Positions 23,474-35,671 of a stretch of DNA of 64,000 bases are shown here, piece after piece. The stretch is from assembly GCF_046630445.1 (NCBI RefSeq), contig NC_092339.1:74283501-74347500 (forward strand), in the 5' to 3' direction. The position numbers and the translations under genes are program-made. Every line of letters begins with the position of its first letter. Within the stretch, counting starts at the first letter, position 1. Origin of the DNA: Rutidosis leptorrhynchoides (lineage: Eukaryota; Streptophyta; Magnoliopsida; Asterales; Asteraceae). The notes below the pieces were generated by a model that had not been told where the DNA came from, searched no databases, and saw only the letters and a program-made list of their open reading frames with translations.

Positions 23474-26122
23474 CCAAGCACATCACCGTGGGGAGCTCCT
23501 GTTTTGTTTGTCAAGAAGAAAGATGGTACATTCAGGTTGTGTATCGACTATCGAGAGTTGAACAAACTTACCATCAAGAACCGCTACCCACTACCGAGAA
23601 TCGACGACTTATTTGATCAACTACAAGGCTCGTCTGTTTATTCAAAGATTGACTTACGTTCCGGGTATCATCAAATGCGGGTGAAAGAAGATGATATTCC
23701 AAAGACTGCTTTCAGAACACGTTACGGTCATTACGAGTTTATGGTCATGCCGTTTGGTTTAACTAATGCACCAGCTGTGTTCATGGACCTTATGAACCGA
23801 GTGTGTGGACCATACCTTGACAAGTTTGTCATTGTTTTCATTGATGACATACTTATTTACTCAAAGAATGACCAAGAACACGGTGAACATTTGAGAAAGG
23901 TGTTAGAAGTATTGAGGAAGGAAGAATTGTACGCTAAGTTTTCAAAGTGTGCATTTTGGTTGGAAGAAGTTCAATTCCTCGGTCACATAGTGAACAAAGA
24001 AGGTATTAAGGTGGATCCGGCAAAGATAGAAACTGTTGAAAAGTGGGAAACCCCAAAAACTCCGAAACACATACGCCAGTTTTTAGGACTAGCTGGTTAC
24101 TACAGAAGGTCCATCCAAGACTTTTCCAGAATAGCAAAACTCTTGACTGCATTAACGCATAAAGGGAAGAAATTTGAATGGAAGGATGAACAAGAGAAAG
24201 CGTTTCAGTTATTGAAGAAAAAGCTAACTACGGCACCTATATTGTCATTGCCTGAAGGGAATGATGATTTTGTGATTTATTGTGACGCATCAAAGCAAGG
24301 TCTCAGTTGTGTATTAATGCAACGAACGAAGGTGATTGCTTATGCCTCTAGACAATTGAAGATTCACGAGCAAAATTATACGACGCATGATTTGGAATTA
24401 GGCGCGGTTGTTTTTGCATTAAAGACTTGGAGGCACTACTTATATGGGGTCAAAAGTATTATATATACCGACCACAAAAGTCTTCAACACATATTTAATC
24501 AGAAACAACTGAATATGAGGCAGCGTAGGTGGATTGAATTATTGAATGATTACGACTTTGAGATTCGTTACCACCCGGGGAAGGCAAATGTGGTAGCCGA
24601 TGCCTTGAGCAGGAAGGACAGAGAACCCATTCGAGTAAAATCTATGAATATAATGATTCATAATAACCTTACTACTCAAATAAAGGAGGCGCAACAAGGA
24701 GTTTTAAAAGAGGGAAATTTAAAGAATGAAATACCCAAAGGATCGGAGAAGCATCTTAATATTCGGGAAGACGGAACCCGGTATAGGGCTGAAAGGATTT
24801 GGGTACCAAAATTTGGAGATATGAGAGAAATGGTACTTAGAGAAGCTCATAAAACCAGATACTCAATACATCCTGGAACGGGGAAGATGTACAAGGATCT
24901 CAAGAAACATTTTTGGTGGCCGGGTATGAAAGCCGATGTTGCTAAATACGTGGGAGAATGTTTGACGTGTTCTAAGGTCAAAGCTGAGCATCAGAAACCA
25001 TCAGGTCTACTTCAACAACCCGAAATCCCGGAATGGAAATGGGAAAACATTACCATGGATTTCATCACTAAATTGCCAAGGACTGCAAGTGATTTTGATA
25101 CTATTTGGGTAATAGTTGATCGTCTCACCAAATCAGCACACTTCCTGCCAATAAGAGAAGATGACAAGATGGAGAAGTTAGCACGACTGTATTTGAAGGA
25201 AGTCGTCTCCAGACATGGAATACCAATCTCTATTATCTCTGATAGGGATGGCAGATTTATTTCAAGATTCTGGCAGACATTACAGCAAGCATTAGGAACT
25301 CGTCTAGACATGAGTACTGCCTATCATCCACAAACTGATGGGCAGAGTGAAAGGACGATACAAACGCTTGAAGACATGCTACGAGCATGTGTTATTGATT
25401 TCGGAAACAGTTGGGATCGACATCTACCATTAGCAGAATTTTCCTACAACAACAGCTACCATTCAAGCATTGAGATGGCGCCGTTTGAAGCACTTTATGG
25501 TAGAAAGTGCAGGTCTCCGATTTGTTGGAGTGAAGTGGGGGATAGACAGATTACGGGTCCGGAGATTATACAAGAAACTACCGAGAAGATCATCCAAATT
25601 CAACAACGGTTGAAAATCGCCCAAAGTCGACAAAAGAGCTACGCTGACATTAAAAGAAAAGATATAGAATTTGAAATTGGAGAGATGGTCATGCTTAAAG
25701 TTGCACCTTGGAAAGGCGTTGTTCGATTTGGTAAACGAGGGAAATTAAATCCAAGGTATATTGGACCATTCAAGATTATTGATCGTGTCGGACCAGTAGC
25801 TTACCGACTTGAGTTACCTCAACAACTCGCGGCTGTACATAACACTTTTCACGTCTCGAATTTGAAGAAATGTTTTGCTAAAGAAGATCTCACTATTCCG
25901 TTAGATGAAATCCAAATCAACGAAAAACTCCAATTCATCGAAGAACCCGTCGAAATAATGGATCGTGAGGTTAAAAGACTTAAGCAAAACAAGATACCAA
26001 TTGATAAGGTTAGATGGAATGCTCGTAGAGGACCCGAGTTCACCTGGGAGCGTGAAGATCAGATGAAGAAGAAATACCCGCATCTATTTCCAGAAGATTC
26101 GTCAACACCTTCAACAGCTTAA
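23474..26122 (+). CDS. Chromovirus RT, RNase H, integrase and chromodomain-like tail
   Basis: Continues in frame after the TGA. The RT has [20 protein letters not shown] and the F-I-D-D active site (Asp pair at 23843-23848). RNase H begins near YCDASKQG and ends near ADALSRKD. Integrase has an HHCC zinc region ([19 protein letters not shown], then CLTCSKVK) and catalytic Asp at 25058-25060, Asp at 25241-25243 and Glu at 25349-25351, with the usual 35 residues between the last two. A GPY-type module ([17 protein letters not shown]) and a short chromodomain-like end (about 25955-26090) follow. Apart from the upstream stop no break is seen over 872 residues. The chromodomain of this clade is thought to guide insertion to heterochromatin. 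Confidence 0.94.
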   Translation, partial: PSTSPWGAPVLFVKKKDGTFRLCIDYRELNKLTIKNRYPLPRIDDLFDQLQGSSVYSKIDLRSGYHQMRVKEDDIPKTAFRTRYGHYEFMVMPFGLTNAPAVFMDLMNRVCGPYLDKFVIVFIDDILIYSKNDQEHGEHLRKVLEVLRKEELYAKFSKCAFWLEEVQFLGHIVNKEGIKVDPAKIETVEKWETPKTPKHIRQFLGLAGYYRRSIQDFSRIAKLLTALTHKGKKFEWKDEQEKAFQLLKKKLTTAPILSLPEGNDDFVIYCDASKQGLSCVLMQRTKVIAYASRQLKIHEQNYTTHDLELGAVVFALKTWRHYLYGVKSIIYTDHKSLQHIFNQKQLNMRQRRWIELLNDYDFEIRYHPGKANVVADALSRKDREPIRVKSMNIMIHNNLTTQIKEAQQGVLKEGNLKNEIPKGSEKHLNIREDGTRYRAERIWVPKFGDMREMVLREAHKTRYSIHPGTGKMYKDLKKHFWWPGMKADVAKYVGECLTCSKVKAEHQKPSGLLQQPEIPEWKWENITMDFITKLPRTASDFDTIWVIVDRLTKSAHFLPIREDDKMEKLARLYLKEVVSRHGIPISIISDRDGRFISRFWQTLQQALGTRLDMSTAYHPQTDGQSERTIQTLEDMLRACVIDFGNSWDRHLPLAEFSYNNSYHSSIEMAPFEALYGRKCRSPICWSEVGDRQITGPEIIQETTEKIIQIQQRLKIAQSRQKSYADIKRKDIEFEIGEMVMLKVAPWKGVVRFGKRGKLNPRYIGPFKIIDRVGPVAYRLELPQQLAAVHNTFHVSNLKKCFAKEDLTIPLDEIQINEKLQFIEEPVEIMDREVKRLKQNKIPIDKVRWNARRGPEFTWEREDQMKKKYPHLFPEDSSTPSTA

Positions 26123-26142
26123 AATTTCGGGACGAAATTTAT

Positions 26143-26157
26143 TTAACGGGTAGGTAC
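26143..26157 (+). promoter_or_regulatory. Polypurine tract region
   Basis: TTAACGGGTAGGTAC directly before the 3' LTR. The purine run is imperfect, and GGGACGAAATTT lies just upstream, as in many Tekay/Del elements. The primer for plus-strand synthesis is expected here. Confidence 0.6.
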
Positions 26158-29100
26158 TGTAGTGACCCGAACTTTTCCATGTTTATATATATTAATTGAG
26201 ATTGATATTTACATGATTAAATGTTTCCAACATGTTAAGCAATCAAACTTGTTAAGACTTGATTAATTGAAATAGGTTTCATATAGACAATTGACCACCC
26301 AAGTTGACCGGTGATTCACGAACGTTAAAACTTGTAAAAACTATATGATGACATATATATGGTTATATATATAGTTAACATTATATTATGATAATTAAAC
26401 ATATCATTAAGTATATTAACAATGAACTACATATGTAAAAACAAGACTACTAACTTAATGATTTTGAAACGAGACATATATGTAACGATTATCGTTGTAA
26501 CAACATTTAATGTATATATATCATATTAAGAGATATTCGTACATCATAATATCATGATAATATAATAATTTAAAATCTCTTTTGATATTATAAACATTGG
26601 GTTAACAACATTTAACAAGATCGTTAACCTAAAGGTTTCAAAACAACATTTACATGTAACGACTAACGATGACTTAACGACTCAGTTAAAATGTATATAC
26701 ATGTAGTGTTTTAATATGTATTTATACACTTTTGAAAGACTTCAATACACTTATCAAAATACTTCTACTTAACAAAAATGCTTACAATTACATCCTCGTT
26801 CAGTTTCATCAACAATTCTACTCGTATGCACCCGTATTCGTACTCGTACAATACACAGCTTTTAGATGTATGTACTATTGGTATATACACTCCAATGATC
26901 AGCTATTAGCAGCCCATGTGAGTCACCTAACACATGTGGGAACCATCATTTGGCAACTAGCATGAAATATCTCATAAAATTACAAAAATATGAGTAATCA
27001 TTCATGACTTATTTACATGAAAACAAAATTACATATCCTTTATATCTAATCCATACACCAACGACCAAAAACACCTACAAACACTTTCATTCTTCAATTT
27101 TCTTCATCTAATTGATCTCTCTCAAGTTCTATCTTCAAGTTCTAAGTGTTCTTCATAAATTCCAAAAGTTCTAGTTTCATAAAATCAAGAATACTTTCAA
27201 GTTTGCTAGCTCACTTCCAATCTTGTAAGGTGATCATCCAACCTCAAGAAATCTTTGTTTCTTACAGTAGGTTATCATTCTAATACAAGGTAATAATCAT
27301 ATTCAAACTTTGGTTCAATTTCTATAACTATAACAATCTTATTTCAAGTGATGATCTTACTTGAACTTGTTTTCGTGTCATGATTCTGCTTCAAGAACTT
27401 CGAGCCATCCAAGGATCCATTGAAGCTAGATCCATTTTTCTATTTTCCAGTAGGTTTATCCAAGGAAATTAAGTTATTAATGATGTTCATAACATCATTC
27501 GATTCATACATATAAAGCTATCTTATTCGAAGGTTTAAACTTGTAATCACTAGAACATAGTTTAGTTAATTCTAAACTTGTTCGCAAACAAAAGTTAATC
27601 CTTCTAACTTGACTTTTAAAATCAACTAAACACATGTTCTATATCTATATGATATGCTAACTTAATGATTTAAAACCTGGAAACACGAAAAACACCGTAA
27701 AACCGGATTTACGCCGTCGTAGTAACACCGCGGGCTGTTTTGGGTTAGTTAATTAAAAAATATGATAAACTTTGATTTAAAAGTTGTTATTCTGAGAAAA
27801 TGATTTTTATTATGAACATGAAACTATATCCAAAAATTATGGTTAAACTCAAAGTGGAAGTATGTTTTCTAAAATGGTCATCTAGACGTCGTTCTTTCGA
27901 CTGAAATGACTACCTTTACAAAAATGACTTGTAACTTATTTTTCCGACTATAAACCTATACTTTTTCTGTTTAGATTCATAAAATAGAGTTCAATATGAA
28001 ACCATAGCAATTTGATTCACTCAAAACGGATTTAAAATGAAGAAGTTATGGGTAAAACAAGATTGGATAATTTTTCTCATTTTAGCTACGTGAAAATTGG
28101 TAACAAATCTATTCCAACCATAACTTAATCAACTTGTATTGTATATTATGTAATCTTGAGATACCATAGACACGTATACAATGTTTCGACCTATCATGTC
28201 GACACATCTATATATATTTCGGAACAACCATAGACACTCTATATGTGAATGTTGGAGTTAGCTATACAGGGTTGAGGTTGATTCCAAAATATATATAGTT
28301 TGAGTTGTGATCAATACTGAGATACGTATACACTGGGTCGTGGATTGATTCAAGATAATATTTATCGATTTATTTCTGTACATCTAACTGTGGACAACTA
28401 GTTGTAGGTTACTAACGAGGACAGCTGACTTAATAAACTTAAAACATCAAAATATATTAAAAGTGTTGTAAATATATTTTGAACATACTTTGATATATAT
28501 GTATATATTGTTATAGGTTCGTGAATCAACCAGTGGCCAAGTCTTACTTCCCGACGAAGTAAAAAATCTGTGAAAGTGAGTTATAGTCCCACTTTTAAAA
28601 TCTAATATTTTTGGGATGAGAATACATGCAGGTTTTATAAATGATTTACAAAATAGACACAAGTACGTGAAACTACATTCTATGGTTGAATTATCGAAAT
28701 CGAATATGCCCCTTTTTATTAAGTCTGGTAATCTAAGAATTAGGGAACAGACACCCTAATTGACGCGAATCCTAAAGATAGATCTATTGGGCCTAACAAA
28801 CCCCATCCAAAGTACCGGATGCTTTAGTACTTCGAAATTTATATCATATCCGAAGGGTGTCCCGGAATGATGGGGATATTCTTATATATGCATCTTGTTA
28901 ATGTCGGTTACCAGGTGTTCACCATATGAATGATTTTTATCTCTATGTATGGGATGTGTATTGAAATATGAAATCTTGTGGTCTATGGTTACGATTTGAT
29001 ATATATAGGTTAAACCTATAACTCACCAACATTTTTGTTGACGTTTAAAGCATGTTTATTCTCAGGTGAATATTAAGAGCTTCCGCTGTTGCATACTAAA

Positions 29101-29409
29101 ATAAGGACAAGATTTGGAGTCCATGTTTGTATGATATTGTGTAAAAACTGCATTCAAGAAACTGATTTCGATGTAACATATTTGTATTGTAAACCATTAT
29201 GTAATGGTCGTGTGTAAACAGGATATTTTAGATTATCATTATTTGATAATCTACGTAAAGCTTTTTAAACCTTTATTTATGAAATAAAGGTTATGGTTTT
29301 TTTTAAAAATGAATGCAGTCTTTGAAAAACGTCTCATATAGAGGTCAAAACCTCGCAACGAAATCAATTAATATGGAACGTTTTTAATCAATAAGAACGG
29401 GACATTTCA
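26158..29409 (+). repeat. Chromovirus 3' LTR
   Basis: 3,252 bp, same length and ends as the 5' LTR. Differences seen by eye include single bases near 26503, 26904, 27297, 27473-27476, 27583-27585, 27635, 27925, 28527, 28543, 28862 and 29115. Most are transitions. Confidence 0.95.
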
Positions 29410-29414
29410 TCAGT

Positions 29415-29722
29415 GAGAGTGATGCGTGCGGCCATCATCGAACTATCGGCAGGTAAGTGTGGATCTTGTCGGATGGGTACAATGTATGATATTGGATAGA
29501 AGAAAGGATGTGTCGAAAGAATTCTTAGCGGTTTAAGTAGGTTAAACCATCATAAAGGTTCACTAATAAGGAAGTCCATTTTAAACGTTTTAATAATCTA
29601 AATTAAGCTAATATTATCTAACCTAACTATGGTAAACTAGTAACTTCTGACGAAGCTAGTCTCAGTCAAAAGGGTCTCTTAAAAACTAACTAATCTAAAC
29701 AGGCTCCAAATCGTACTACCGC
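29415..29722 (-). pseudogene. Left Athila leader and gag N-terminus
   Basis: Across the chromovirus, the minus-strand gag frame continues from 16300 into 29415 and upward, reading SSMMAARITLT before the insertion point and ITKPSLEGRGG after it. The rest up to the primer binding site is leader sequence with no clear ORF. The joint is clean, which confirms insertion into gag. Confidence 0.65.
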
Positions 29723-29740
29723 TCCCCGGCAGCGGCGTCA
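29723..29740 (-). promoter_or_regulatory. Athila primer binding site, tRNA-Asp type
   Basis: Minus strand TGACGCCGCTGCCGGGGA, close to the TGGCGCCGTTGCCGGGGA site common to Athila elements (recollection). It fixes the 5' end of the left Athila element on its minus strand. Confidence 0.75.
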
Positions 29741-30040
29741 AAATTTAACTACTACCTATGATATGCCCGAATCGGACGGTTCATTTTTGCGGTGTCGTTA
29801 GGTTGCAAAATGTCACTTCAGGATATCAACAGAAGAAGCTGATTGTTTAATTTATATATGCTGGGCCTAAATCTATTATTCCTTCCTATGGATTAGCAAG
29901 GGCAATTATGACCTAGGGTCGTTCCTTGAGCGGTCGAATTTGAAACGGAGCTTATTCAGATAATATAGTAATTAAGACTGGGTTTATACACAATTTAGTA
30001 TCCAAGACTAGTGGCCAGGTACACCTTGTATGGAGAGGCA
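29741..30040 (-). mobile_element. 5' LTR fragment of the left Athila element
   Basis: Sequence beyond the primer binding site. The exact LTR edge is unclear; a plus-strand TG at 29759 is one candidate. It contains CCTAGGGTCGTTCC (29912-29925), a block seen near the ends of Athila/Tat LTRs; the right-hand Athila LTR has a related GTTCGTTCC at the same relative place (52441-52449). I cannot trace the LTR past the LINE fragment. Confidence 0.45.
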
Positions 30041-30189
30041 TGATCTTTTTGGTCCCAATAAATTGGCGACTGTTCGGAAAATCCAACAAACAAGTCCAAC
30101 CGGTTTATTCTAGACACCACTTTTACTCAGTTCAATATGAAGATCGTCGCTTGGTCCAATTACTCAGTTCGTATTTTTCCAAGGGGACG

Positions 30190-30974
30190 TCTGTGATTCA
30201 TGGTGTTGGCGTGGTTGTACTAGTGGACGGTTCACAACAAAGGTTCTCTCCGAGTTGATTTCTACAAAGTTACTTCATGTAGGTACCAATTCATTTGAGA
30301 CATTGCGTAATAATTTTGTCCCAAAAAAAGTTGAGGCATTTGTGTGGCGCTCGAGAAAAATGCGGTTACCGGTGCTAACAGAGTTGGATAAAAGGGGTAT
30401 CGATCTCCACTCAATTCGTTGCCCCATTTGCAACGATAGTGCGGAGTCGATAGAGCATTCCCTTATTTTTTGTAAACTTGCTTTTGACATTTGGTCTAAG
30501 GTCCTTGATTGGTGGGGTTTTGGCGGTACTTCAAATCTTAGCATTGATGAATTATTTCGAGGTATTTCAAATCATAGAATGACGGATGAAGGTGCGAAAA
30601 TTTGGCAAGCGGTGGAATGGGTGTGCGGCTATCTTATTTGGAAAAATCGTAACCAAAAGGTTTTTAAAAATAAATGTTGGAATCTACCGGTGGCATTGAG
30701 CGAGATATAAGTCAAGAGTTTCGAGTGGATTGCGAAGAAGTGTAAAGCCAAAACTATCGATTAGCACACATGGCTTCATAATCCTCAAGTGTTAGTATCA
30801 TAAAAATTTCGTGTACTTAATGTATACGTTGCTTCCTTAGTATCTTAGCCTTCTAGTTGTTGTGTTGATCATTTCTCTACATGTTGTCTCGTGCTCTGCC
30901 TCTTTGACAGCCCATCCATTTTACTTTGAGTTGATAATATATAATATACTTGTTTCCTTAAAAAAAAAAAAAAG
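30190..30974 (+). pseudogene. 5'-truncated LINE (L1-type) with zinc-binding RT tail
   Basis: The C-terminal end of a plant LINE ORF2. The zf-RVT domain reads RNNFVPKKVEAFVWRSRK, LPVLTELDKRGI and CPICNDSAESIEHSLIFCKLAFDIWSKV, with the spaced Cys/His pattern of that domain. The coding frame is recognisable from about 30190 (an SWCWRG-type start of the domain) and is stopped at 30708 and again about 50 bases later. An untranslated end follows and then an A run at 30960-30974. ORF 30255-30710 is the longest open piece. The 5' truncation point and target duplication are not clear. Confidence 0.85.
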
Positions 30975-31640
30975 GCGCCACTAGAAAGGTTAGAGCCCGA
31001 AAAACTAATCACGACAGAAGAAACACCCTAAACCCGCAAACGAAGCCCTACCAACCACCACCTCATATGATCACCTAAAGACAACTATCTTCCGACCATC
31101 ATCAGCGGTCACCGCCAACTCGGTGGTAGACCGCCACGACCACCAGAAAAGAGTGCACCAGCTTCCTACCACCAAGGAACCACCGATGACCACCACCAAC
31201 AGGGCCACTTGTCGCCGACTTTAAAAAGGCCATATCTGAAGCAAAAAAAATGAAATATAGGTGTGAGCCTCCCACCACCACTACAGCAGGTGGCCACCAC
31301 AAACAGGGTGGTGGAACACCAACTGTCGTCGCCAAGAGAAAACTCCGACGAAGCTCTAGTATCATAAGAAAGTGGAGATCTGGCGACGGGAGTCATTTCT
31401 AACAACCATGGCAAGACCCACCGCGAGTACGGCGGGGGAGGATGACTTTTACCATCGAAGCAGAACTCCGTCCACAAAGAAAGAAAAGCAAGGGCTAACT
31501 GGAAAAGGTCCAAACCACTAACTGAAATGTTGGTGGTTGGTAACGAGGTCATCCGAAACTACAAAACGAGAACACTGAACGTTTTTGGAAAGAAAAAGGG
31601 AAGAAGTTAGGGGAACAACAAAGGAGAGAAAAGATACACT
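30975..31640. other. GC-rich stretch of unknown nature
   Basis: It begins GGCGCCACTAG right after the LINE poly-A and is much richer in CCACC/GGTGG words than its surroundings. Minus-strand ORFs at 31102-31365 and 31166-31552 are Trp/Pro-rich and match nothing I know. It may be the 5' untranslated region of a minus-strand LINE, many of which have such GGTGG-rich leaders, but no coding LINE follows. Confidence 0.3.
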
Positions 31641-32838
31641 AGTAATGAACCTCGAAGACTGTTGTATGGCAAGTAGGGATGACAGAACTCATGTGGTGGC
31701 GCAGGAAAATAAGTTTAAGTTCGGTAGCTGACGATGCATTACTTTTTAGAGAAAGAATATATATGATCAACTGTAGTAACATACGATAGAACTCAAAACA
31801 AGAAATTGCACAGTATTTGAGGAAGGGAGCGTCTATGTACTACCTCGAATACTGTTCATGAGAGAATCTTCGTATTAATTTGCTACAAAATGCTAGTCAC
31901 AACACTTAAGACAATGGTTAAGCCCTACAAGTTTTAAAATTTTCAAAATAAAATTTAATCTTTTCATAAACAAATTCTACTTAATTTTAATTTAAGTATA
32001 GAAAATACGTTATAATATAAAAATTAACATTTTGTAATTAATGTTTAACCATTGTTCTAAAGTGTATGATGTATATTAGAGAAAAAGTAAGTGTTTTTTA
32101 CTATGATGTGACAATGTCAAATTTTGAAAGTAAATAGCGATGAATGTCAAACTTGGGTTGGGTGCTATAATAAAATATGATTGGAAGTTATGTAAAAAAA
32201 AATATATTAACGAGTAATACATGTCAAAATCTGAGTGGCCGTTAGGTGTTACTTTTTGGCATTAGAAATATGACACACACTCAAATTCTGTCAATGTAAC
32301 TTACGTTTCATGGTTGTTAGGCGTTACTTTTTGCAACTTAAGTCAATGTGGGTGTTAAATTTATTGGGTAAAGGCCCGTTGCAGAAGGTCTTATGTTTAC
32401 GAGTCGAATTCTATTCTAGCTGACCTGAGCTAACCGACCTGAGCTAACCTTCATGTTACAAGTCAAAAATGACGCTTTAAACATGAGTGACTTATGTTTT
32501 TGAAAATCATGCATATTGGTTCAAATAGGCCCTTATGACCTAGTTGAGTCATGCTTTTCCATTTCAACCATAATGAACATAAAGCTCGTTGTCAAATCTA
32601 CAAACTCATTTCACTCATATAAGACGTGCCTACACAAATTGAAACTTATTGGCTCATAGGGGTCAAGTGTCCAAAGGATATTGTAACTCACTTTTCATAA
32701 ATTGACTATAGTAACACTATCATTTCACTTCCAACCACACACTCGCAATTCAACAAAACACTCAAACATACTTCCAAATGGGTTATAACTTAAATTTTAC
32801 AATTTTGACAAGTTTTATACACTGAATCATAAAATCAC
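31641..32838. other. Intergenic, nothing recognised
   Basis: AT-rich sequence with a loose direct repeat GTTAGGYGTTACTTTTTG (around 32243 and 32319). No gene, tRNA or clear transposon seen. Confidence 0.5.
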
Positions 32839-32854
32839 ATTTTGTCACACTTTT

Positions 32855-33096
32855 TTGTTGTTGTTGCAAAACATGTGTATCGGCAGGGACATGTTAGCCC
32901 TGTGTTGACTTTGCCAACCCATCCAGCGGTCCTCGGTAGCCCACTGGAGCCTGGCGAAACACCATCACCCATTTCCCCACAGCATGCCAGGCCCGAGATT
33001 CGAACCTGCATTGTTATTGTTGCAATCTTCGCATGCGTGGGAACAAGGGATCATTTGGGCCCGGTAAGAATGGTTTTTGATCCAATTATTTGAAAA
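32855..33096 (-). mobile_element. SINE with CAA tail and 16-bp target duplication
   Basis: Flanked by ATTTTGTCACACTTTT at 32839-32854 and 33097-33112. On the minus strand it has a Pol III B-box-like GGTTCGAATCT (minus-strand reading near 32998-33008) and ends in GCAACAACAACAA, a SINE-type tail. Length 242 bp. The A box is not clear. The ORF at 32842-33093 is a by-product. Confidence 0.8.
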
Positions 33097-33112
33097 ATTT
33101 TGTCACACTTTT

Positions 33113-34193
33113 GTACATAGTATCCATCCATCCGTAGCTTGATTAAAAGTGAGTACTAAGCACGTCACCACAAATCATCTTCCAAGTAAATTAACTACTC
33201 GTATTAAATACTTCAGCTAAGCTTATTCTTTTATTAGTTCATTCAGTAGCTATACAATGGTAAATAACTAAACAGTAAGGTAAAACTTAGTATATACGAC
33301 TAATAAATACAAATCATACAATGCAAGTCAGAGTGGGTGAGTGCTTAAATTTATAGGAATTGAAAAGTGTTCGCTTTTTGGGGTAGAGCTGCAGAGTACA
33401 CCGTTAGTGTTTAACGAAATACAAGTGAGAACCATCTAATGGGTGTCAAACAGGGTGAAAAAGGAATTGTGAACTGGTACCAATGGTTACGCACATATAC
33501 AATATATTAGAGGTCTTAATAGATTGATGTCCATCAAAACCGTTAAGGCTTTTTTACCAAATAACCAAGAAGGCAAGAACCATATAAATAATGAAGGCAC
33601 TTCAACAAAACGCTGAAGACCAAACAACGATTCAAACGCAGACAAAACAAAGCCCGAACAAAATGTAAACGAGCCAACTACAAGAACAAACCAAAGAAAA
33701 CACTTACAAACATAACAAAGCACCCATCCAACCTAGACAAAACATAAAGCACAAGAAGAAGAGACAACTACTACTTTTATCAGAAGATTGTTACTCATAA
33801 CTTGTTTTTCATACATAACCTTTTTTTTACATATATCTTGTTTTACATGTACCCTTACTACTTTTATCACAATTCACAAGATAATGATTAATTTCATTAG
33901 TACAATTGTGAATAGTGAACAAGTTTACACAATTTTTTGGGTTATTATATAGAAATGACAGACTAATTGTTATAGTATAAAACTAGTGAATAAACTTTTA
34001 ATAGAACTATTCTATTCTAACCTTTGGTTATACCGTTTACTACTAACATAAAAATAATATATTTTCAGATATATTTAATCTATGAATTAAAGTACACACA
34101 ATGCTAGAAGTTAGAAAAATTGATATACAAAATATCAAATGAAATCAAGCCAAAAATACCATGCAAACACATGGTGTTTTCCATTTCATCTTG
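33113..34193. other. Intergenic, nothing firmly recognised
   Basis: Mostly AT-rich. The minus-strand ORF at 33487-33723 is Phe/Leu-rich; the underlying TTTTG-rich text resembles a LINE 3' end, but there is no poly-A and no target duplication. Confidence 0.4.
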
Positions 34194-34236
34194 TTCCCAC
34201 ATCGGTGCTTGCATAAACTTATGATTACTTTATAAA
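34194..34236 (+). promoter_or_regulatory. Plant snRNA-type promoter: USE and TATA
   Basis: TTCCCACATCG at 34194-34204 fits the plant upstream sequence element (RTCCCACATCG) at all but the first base. TTTATAAA lies at 34229-34236, about 25 bp downstream, the spacing typical of Pol III-transcribed snRNA, U3 and 7SL genes in plants rather than Pol II U-snRNA genes. Confidence 0.8.
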
Positions 34237-34258
34237 CCACATTTGTACCTCAAATGTC

Positions 34259-34558
34259 ACCGGGCTTAGTAACGTTTGCCTATAACTCGAGTGAGGGTAT
34301 TAAGATGGTTGGAATGTTAACTAGCCCAGTTAGATTGGTGATGTTGGTGCATCAACTGGCTCGCCCGTTCCAAGTTGCGAGTTGGATCATGTGGTTCGAG
34401 CGAAGGCTTGGGCTACATGGTTCCTAGAGTAGGGGGCACTGCGTAAGGCTGGTTTCACAGAGCTGCGAAAACTCCTCGTTCGTGACAGTGGAAGGATAAC
34501 GTGTCGGGGCTCCACTGATCCATATAATCTACTGAGTTGTATCAACTGAACAACCATC
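34259..34558 (+). ncRNA. 7SL (SRP) RNA gene or recent pseudogene
   Basis: About 300 nt, starting about 23 bases after the TATA box and ending at a T run. The 5' Alu-domain part reads CCGGGCTTAGTAACG, then CGAGTGAGGGTATTAAGATGG, which resembles plant 7SL RNA as I recall it. The S-domain part has GCGTAAGGCTGG and GAGCTGCGAAAACTCC. The RNA would scaffold the signal recognition particle that takes secretory ribosomes to the ER. Some positions I recall as G or C read A or T (for example CTATAACTCG), suggesting deamination-type decay, so this copy may be silent. The promoter is intact and the tail is duplicated downstream. Confidence 0.75.
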
Positions 34559-35190
34559 TTTTTTCTTTTTGGGTCTTCGTAGCAGGCGTGTCGGGGCTCC
34601 ACTAATCCATATAATCTACTGGGTTGTATCAACTGAACAACCATCTTTTTTCTTTTTGGGTCTTCGTAGCAAACGTTACCCTGCTTGCTCACAAACCCTA
34701 ACCACACCGTTGTTTTTGGAACCCTATTATTATTTGACAACTAATTTGATCCCTTATTTGTTATGATTATTAGGTTTATATGATAAGCACTATTTTAATT
34801 AAGAGATACTGATTTAGCAATAGCAACTATGTGTGTGGACTGATCCATATAATCTACTGGGTTGTATCAACTGAACAACCATCTTTTTTCTTTTTGGGTC
34901 TTCGTAGCAAACGTTACCCTGCTTGCTCACAAACCCTAACCACACCGTTGTTTTTGGAACCCTATTATTATTTGACAACTAATTTGATCCCTTATTTGTT
35001 ATGATTATTAGGTTTATATGATAAGCACTATTTTAATTAAGAGATACTGATTTAGCAATAGCAACTATGTGTGTGGACTTTTATTAAAGCATTGATTCAA
35101 AGATGTTGCTGGTTAAGTAAGGGTATTAAGATGGTTGTATCAACTATGTGTGTGGACTTTTATTTAAGCATTGATGTAAGGATGTTGCTG
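34501..35190. repeat. Tandem duplications of the 7SL tail and 3' flank
   Basis: The 3' 58 bases of the RNA plus terminator and flank (from 34501) recur at 34588, a period of 87 bp. A longer unit of 238 bp then repeats: 34603-34840 and 34841-35078. A third layer repeats a GTGTGTGGACTTTTATT segment near 35069 and 35150, and between them the 7SL-internal word GGGTATTAAGATGGTTG reappears near 35120. Several rounds of duplication have therefore used this locus. Confidence 0.85.
34559..34570 (+). terminator. Pol III T-run terminator
   Basis: Six T, one C, five T, directly after the 7SL-like sequence. The same run is repeated in both tail copies downstream. Confidence 0.7.
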
Positions 35191-35671
35191 GTTAAGTAAG
35201 TCTACCGGTTCACCCCATTGAACAAAGATCAGTGTATAGGGAAAAAAAAATTAGACAAAAAATAAAATTTTTTGTACTTGTTTAATTAATATATGATGCT
35301 TCTTGCAAAGTTTGGCAATTATATCAAATGATTAATGTAGGTTTTGTATGAAGTTAAACGGACATCCATTTGATATAATGCCCTTAATTCAGTAATCCAT
35401 GATCGATGTTATGTAATCCTAAAACTATTTACGGCTAAAGACCATTCTTATGTTGATCGATATTAGTATAGATGGCAAACACGTGGGGAGTGAAACGTTT
35501 TGTGTTATAACTAGTAACCAATTGGTTGCTATAGTGTTCTAATGTTACATGATGCTGACCACAGATCTATAGATATATGGTATATATATCAATTTGAATT
35601 AATAAGTTAGCAAATACTTTGTTTCTTTGTTATGTATCTTCCCATAACTGATCTTTCGATTTATAAACACA
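35191..35671. other. Intergenic, nothing recognised
   Basis: AT-rich; no gene or repeat identified. Confidence 0.5.

Larger units (their letters stand above)
16301..29409 (+). mobile_element. Nearly intact Tekay/Del-like chromovirus with two extra ORFs
   Basis: A Ty3/gypsy LTR retrotransposon of 13,109 bp. Both LTRs are 3,252 bp (16301-19552 and 26158-29409) and start TGTAGTGACC and end GACATTTCA. Target duplication TCAGT lies at 16296-16300 and 29410-29414. Order: LTR, primer binding site, acidic ORF, F-box ORF, gag-protease, RT-RNase H-integrase-chromodomain, polypurine tract, LTR. I count about 16 differences between the LTRs by eye (about 0.5%), so the insertion is recent. The only coding break seen is one in-frame TGA at 23471-23473. 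The lineage rests on long LTRs, gene order and the C-terminal chromodomain-like region. It sits in the opposite orientation inside gag of the left Athila element. Confidence 0.95.

Noticed and set aside
33487..33723. 78-residue Phe/Leu-rich ORF
   Set aside because: Composition follows a T-rich repeat-like stretch; no homology seen.
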